NCBI GenBank assembly: GCA_963840095.1
Contig: CAWIXN010000003.1
Location: 1 to 64,000 of the forward strand
DNA from: DATBGO01 sp963840095
GTDB lineage: Bacteria > Actinomycetota > Actinomycetes > Streptosporangiales > Streptosporangiaceae
Direction of reading: 5' to 3'
DNA length: 64,000 nt
The position numbers were made by a program, and so were the translations under genes. This document shows positions 62,474 to 64,000 of the stretch, piece after piece. The notes under the pieces were generated by a model that worked only from the letters and a program-made list of their open reading frames with translations, made no database searches and had not been told where the DNA came from. How positions within the stretch are numbered: the stretch's first letter is position 1; each line of letters opens with the position of its first letter.

Positions 62474-64000
62474 ATGGCACCCGAGCGTAGGCACCGGGGG
62501 AGGCTGCACCTCCTCCTGGGGGCTGCGCCTTGTTCGGGCAAGACCTATGCCCTGCTGGCTGAGGGCAGCCGGCTGGCCGCCTTGGGTGGCGACGTCGTGG
62601 TCGGGGTGGCTGAGACGCACGGCCGGCCGGGTACCGATGCCCTGGTGGAGGGCCTGGAGGTGGTGCCGCCACGGAAGGTGGCGTACCGCGGGACGGCATT
62701 CAAGGAGATGGACCTGGCGGCTGTGCTCACCCGCCGTCCGCAGGTCGTCTTGGTGGATGAGCTGGCCCATGCCATCGTGCCTGGTGGCCGGCACGACAAG
62801 CGCTGGCAGGATGTGGAGGAACTGCTGGATGCGGGCATCGACGTGGTGTCGTGCCTGAATGTTCAGCATCTGGAGAGCCTGAGCGACTCCGCGCAGGAAC
62901 TGACCGGCATCGCCGTGACCGAGACGGTCCCAGATGCGTTCGCCGCAGCGGCCAGCCGGGTGGATCAGCTGGACATTGGCTCCGAGGGGCTGCGCGAACG
63001 CATTGCCCGCAGCTATCCGCCTGGAACCGCAGAGCAGGCGCTTGCGGGCTACTTCCGGGCGGAGAACCTGGCGGCGCTGAGCGCTGCGGGCCGGCGGTGG
63101 ATGCTTGAGCACGGTTTCGATGGGACGGCGGGCCCGCCACGCCGGAGTCCCCCTGTCGTGGCCGCCCTGGCCGGTGAGCCCGAGGGCGGGCATGTCCTGC
63201 GGCGGGCCGCGCAGTTCGCCGCGGCTGCTCAGGCGGAGCTGATCGGCGTCTATGCCCGCGCGTCCAGCGGCCTGGCCGAGGCCGAGCCGGTATGGCTGGA
63301 AGGCCAGCGCCGACTGCTCGCCGAACTGGGCGGCCGTTACGCGGAAATCACCGGTGCTGACGTGGCGATGGCCATCCTCGACTTCGCCCATGCCGAGCAT
63401 GCCGCCCAGCTCGTCCTGGGCGCCACCCGGCGCACCCGCGGGTACGAGGCGCTGCACGGCTCGGTGATCGGCCGCATCATCTCCCACGCCGGCCGGATCG
63501 AGGTGCACCTCGTCCCAGCGTTCCAGCCGCCGAAGCACCCGCTGACCGCGCGATGGAGGCTTCCACCGCGGCAGCGCAGTGCGCAGCTGCCGCCCCGGCG
63601 CCGGCTCGTCGGATGGCTGCTCGCCATCCTGGTCCCCGTCGCCATCACCGTAGCGCTGACCCCGTTCCGGTCCTCGCTAGGCCTAGCGGGCGCCCTGTTG
63701 TGTGTCCTGCTGGCGGTCTTCGCCTCGGCCCTTGCCGGAGGGATCCGCCCCGCTGCGGCAGCTACCGTGGTCGGCTTCCTGGCGGCTGACTTCTTCTTCA
63801 CCGTCCCGTACTACAGCCTGCGGATCGACCAGGCCATCGATGTGGTCGGGCTGATCGTCTTCGCCATTGTCGCCGCGGCCACCGGGCTCCTTGTCGATGT
63901 CTTGACCAAGCGGGGGATCCAGTCAGCGCACTCCCAGGCAGAAGCCGACGGCCTTGCCCGCCTGGCGGCCGAAGCCCTGGCACTAGGACCTGGCACCCGG
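62474..64000 (+). CDS. kdpD: KdpD potassium sensor kinase, C-terminus beyond window
   Basis: 509 residues visible. KdpD N-terminal domain: LLLGAAPCSGKTYALLAEG (Walker A with Cys in place of the usual Gly), VVLVDELAHAIVPGGRHDKR and WQDVEELLDAGIDVVSCLNV. A USP-like domain follows (residues 225-360, VHLVPAFQP at its end), then the four-helix membrane part (from about 378). The HATPase lies outside. KdpD senses low potassium or osmotic stress and phosphorylates KdpE. No kdpABC is upstream here. ATG 62474 has a weak site. Confidence 0.92.
   Translation, partial: MAPERRHRGRLHLLLGAAPCSGKTYALLAEGSRLAALGGDVVVGVAETHGRPGTDALVEGLEVVPPRKVAYRGTAFKEMDLAAVLTRRPQVVLVDELAHAIVPGGRHDKRWQDVEELLDAGIDVVSCLNVQHLESLSDSAQELTGIAVTETVPDAFAAAASRVDQLDIGSEGLRERIARSYPPGTAEQALAGYFRAENLAALSAAGRRWMLEHGFDGTAGPPRRSPPVVAALAGEPEGGHVLRRAAQFAAAAQAELIGVYARASSGLAEAEPVWLEGQRRLLAELGGRYAEITGADVAMAILDFAHAEHAAQLVLGATRRTRGYEALHGSVIGRIISHAGRIEVHLVPAFQPPKHPLTARWRLPPRQRSAQLPPRRRLVGWLLAILVPVAITVALTPFRSSLGLAGALLCVLLAVFASALAGGIRPAAAATVVGFLAADFFFTVPYYSLRIDQAIDVVGLIVFAIVAAATGLLVDVLTKRGIQSAHSQAEADGLARLAAEALALGPGTR

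Overview
The window is a piece of a high-GC (roughly 70 percent) actinomycete genome. This shows in the strong G/C bias at third codon positions, the many GTG starts and the ATGA/GTGA overlaps. The gene families agree: LCP, DUF1707, PadR, an ECF41 sigma factor with an AhpD partner, an F420-type luciferase-like oxidoreductase, a MmyB-type XRE regulator and KdpD. A genus cannot be named from the sequence alone.

Layout. 1-664 is the start of a tryptophanase gene on the minus strand. 769-11031 is a toxin-antitoxin region: YefM/YoeB, two near-identical VapBC copies around a HicB-like gene, a decayed VapBC, a MazE with a truncated MazF, and an intact RHH/PIN pair. Interspersed are a decayed SGNH lipase, a frameshifted PF03640 secreted protein, a large STAND-ATPase/BTAD regulator and an RsbW-like kinase. 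11060-23885 is a cell-surface and signalling region: a CapD-like epimerase/dehydratase, an LCP ligase, an SGNH hydrolase, a PAS histidine kinase, an OmpR-type regulator, a receiver domain fused to a PIG-L deacetylase, an ATP-grasp enzyme, a PHP phosphoesterase, a processive GT2 glycosyltransferase and a small membrane protein. These read as one operon for a regulated surface glycan (inference). 23886-25111 is non-coding and rich in hairpins and direct repeats.

25124-29877 is a PadR-ABC-permease-PadR/DUF1707 operon. 29897-32928 holds an SDR, a channel-like membrane protein and an ATP-dependent DNA ligase. 33061-37621 holds uncharacterised envelope genes (coiled-coil proteins, a four-helix membrane protein, an OmpA-like lipoprotein). 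They diverge from a three-gene operon at 37884-40774 (XRE sensor, GT-A-like glycosyltransferase, hexapeptide-repeat protein), across a palindrome-rich control region. 40988-57774 is metabolic and redox: dienelactone hydrolase, quinone reductase, a broken polysaccharide deacetylase, HxlR, malic enzyme, ECF41/AhpD, LLM oxidoreductase, SDRs, acyl-CoA ligase, DUF899 and DUF2182. 57890-62473 is gene debris around an IS1380 transposase. The window ends inside kdpD.

Many genes carry single-base frameshifts (SGNH, yoeB, vapC copy 1, PF03640, the kinase, the ATP-grasp gene, the ABC permease) and one carries an in-frame stop (deacetylase). Several sit in short homopolymers inside otherwise conserved, translationally coupled operons, so indel errors in the assembly are a serious alternative to true pseudogenes. 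The best candidates for undescribed biology are the receiver/PIG-L glycan operon, the divergent XRE-glycosyltransferase and envelope modules, and the self-bracketed PadR/ABC operon.
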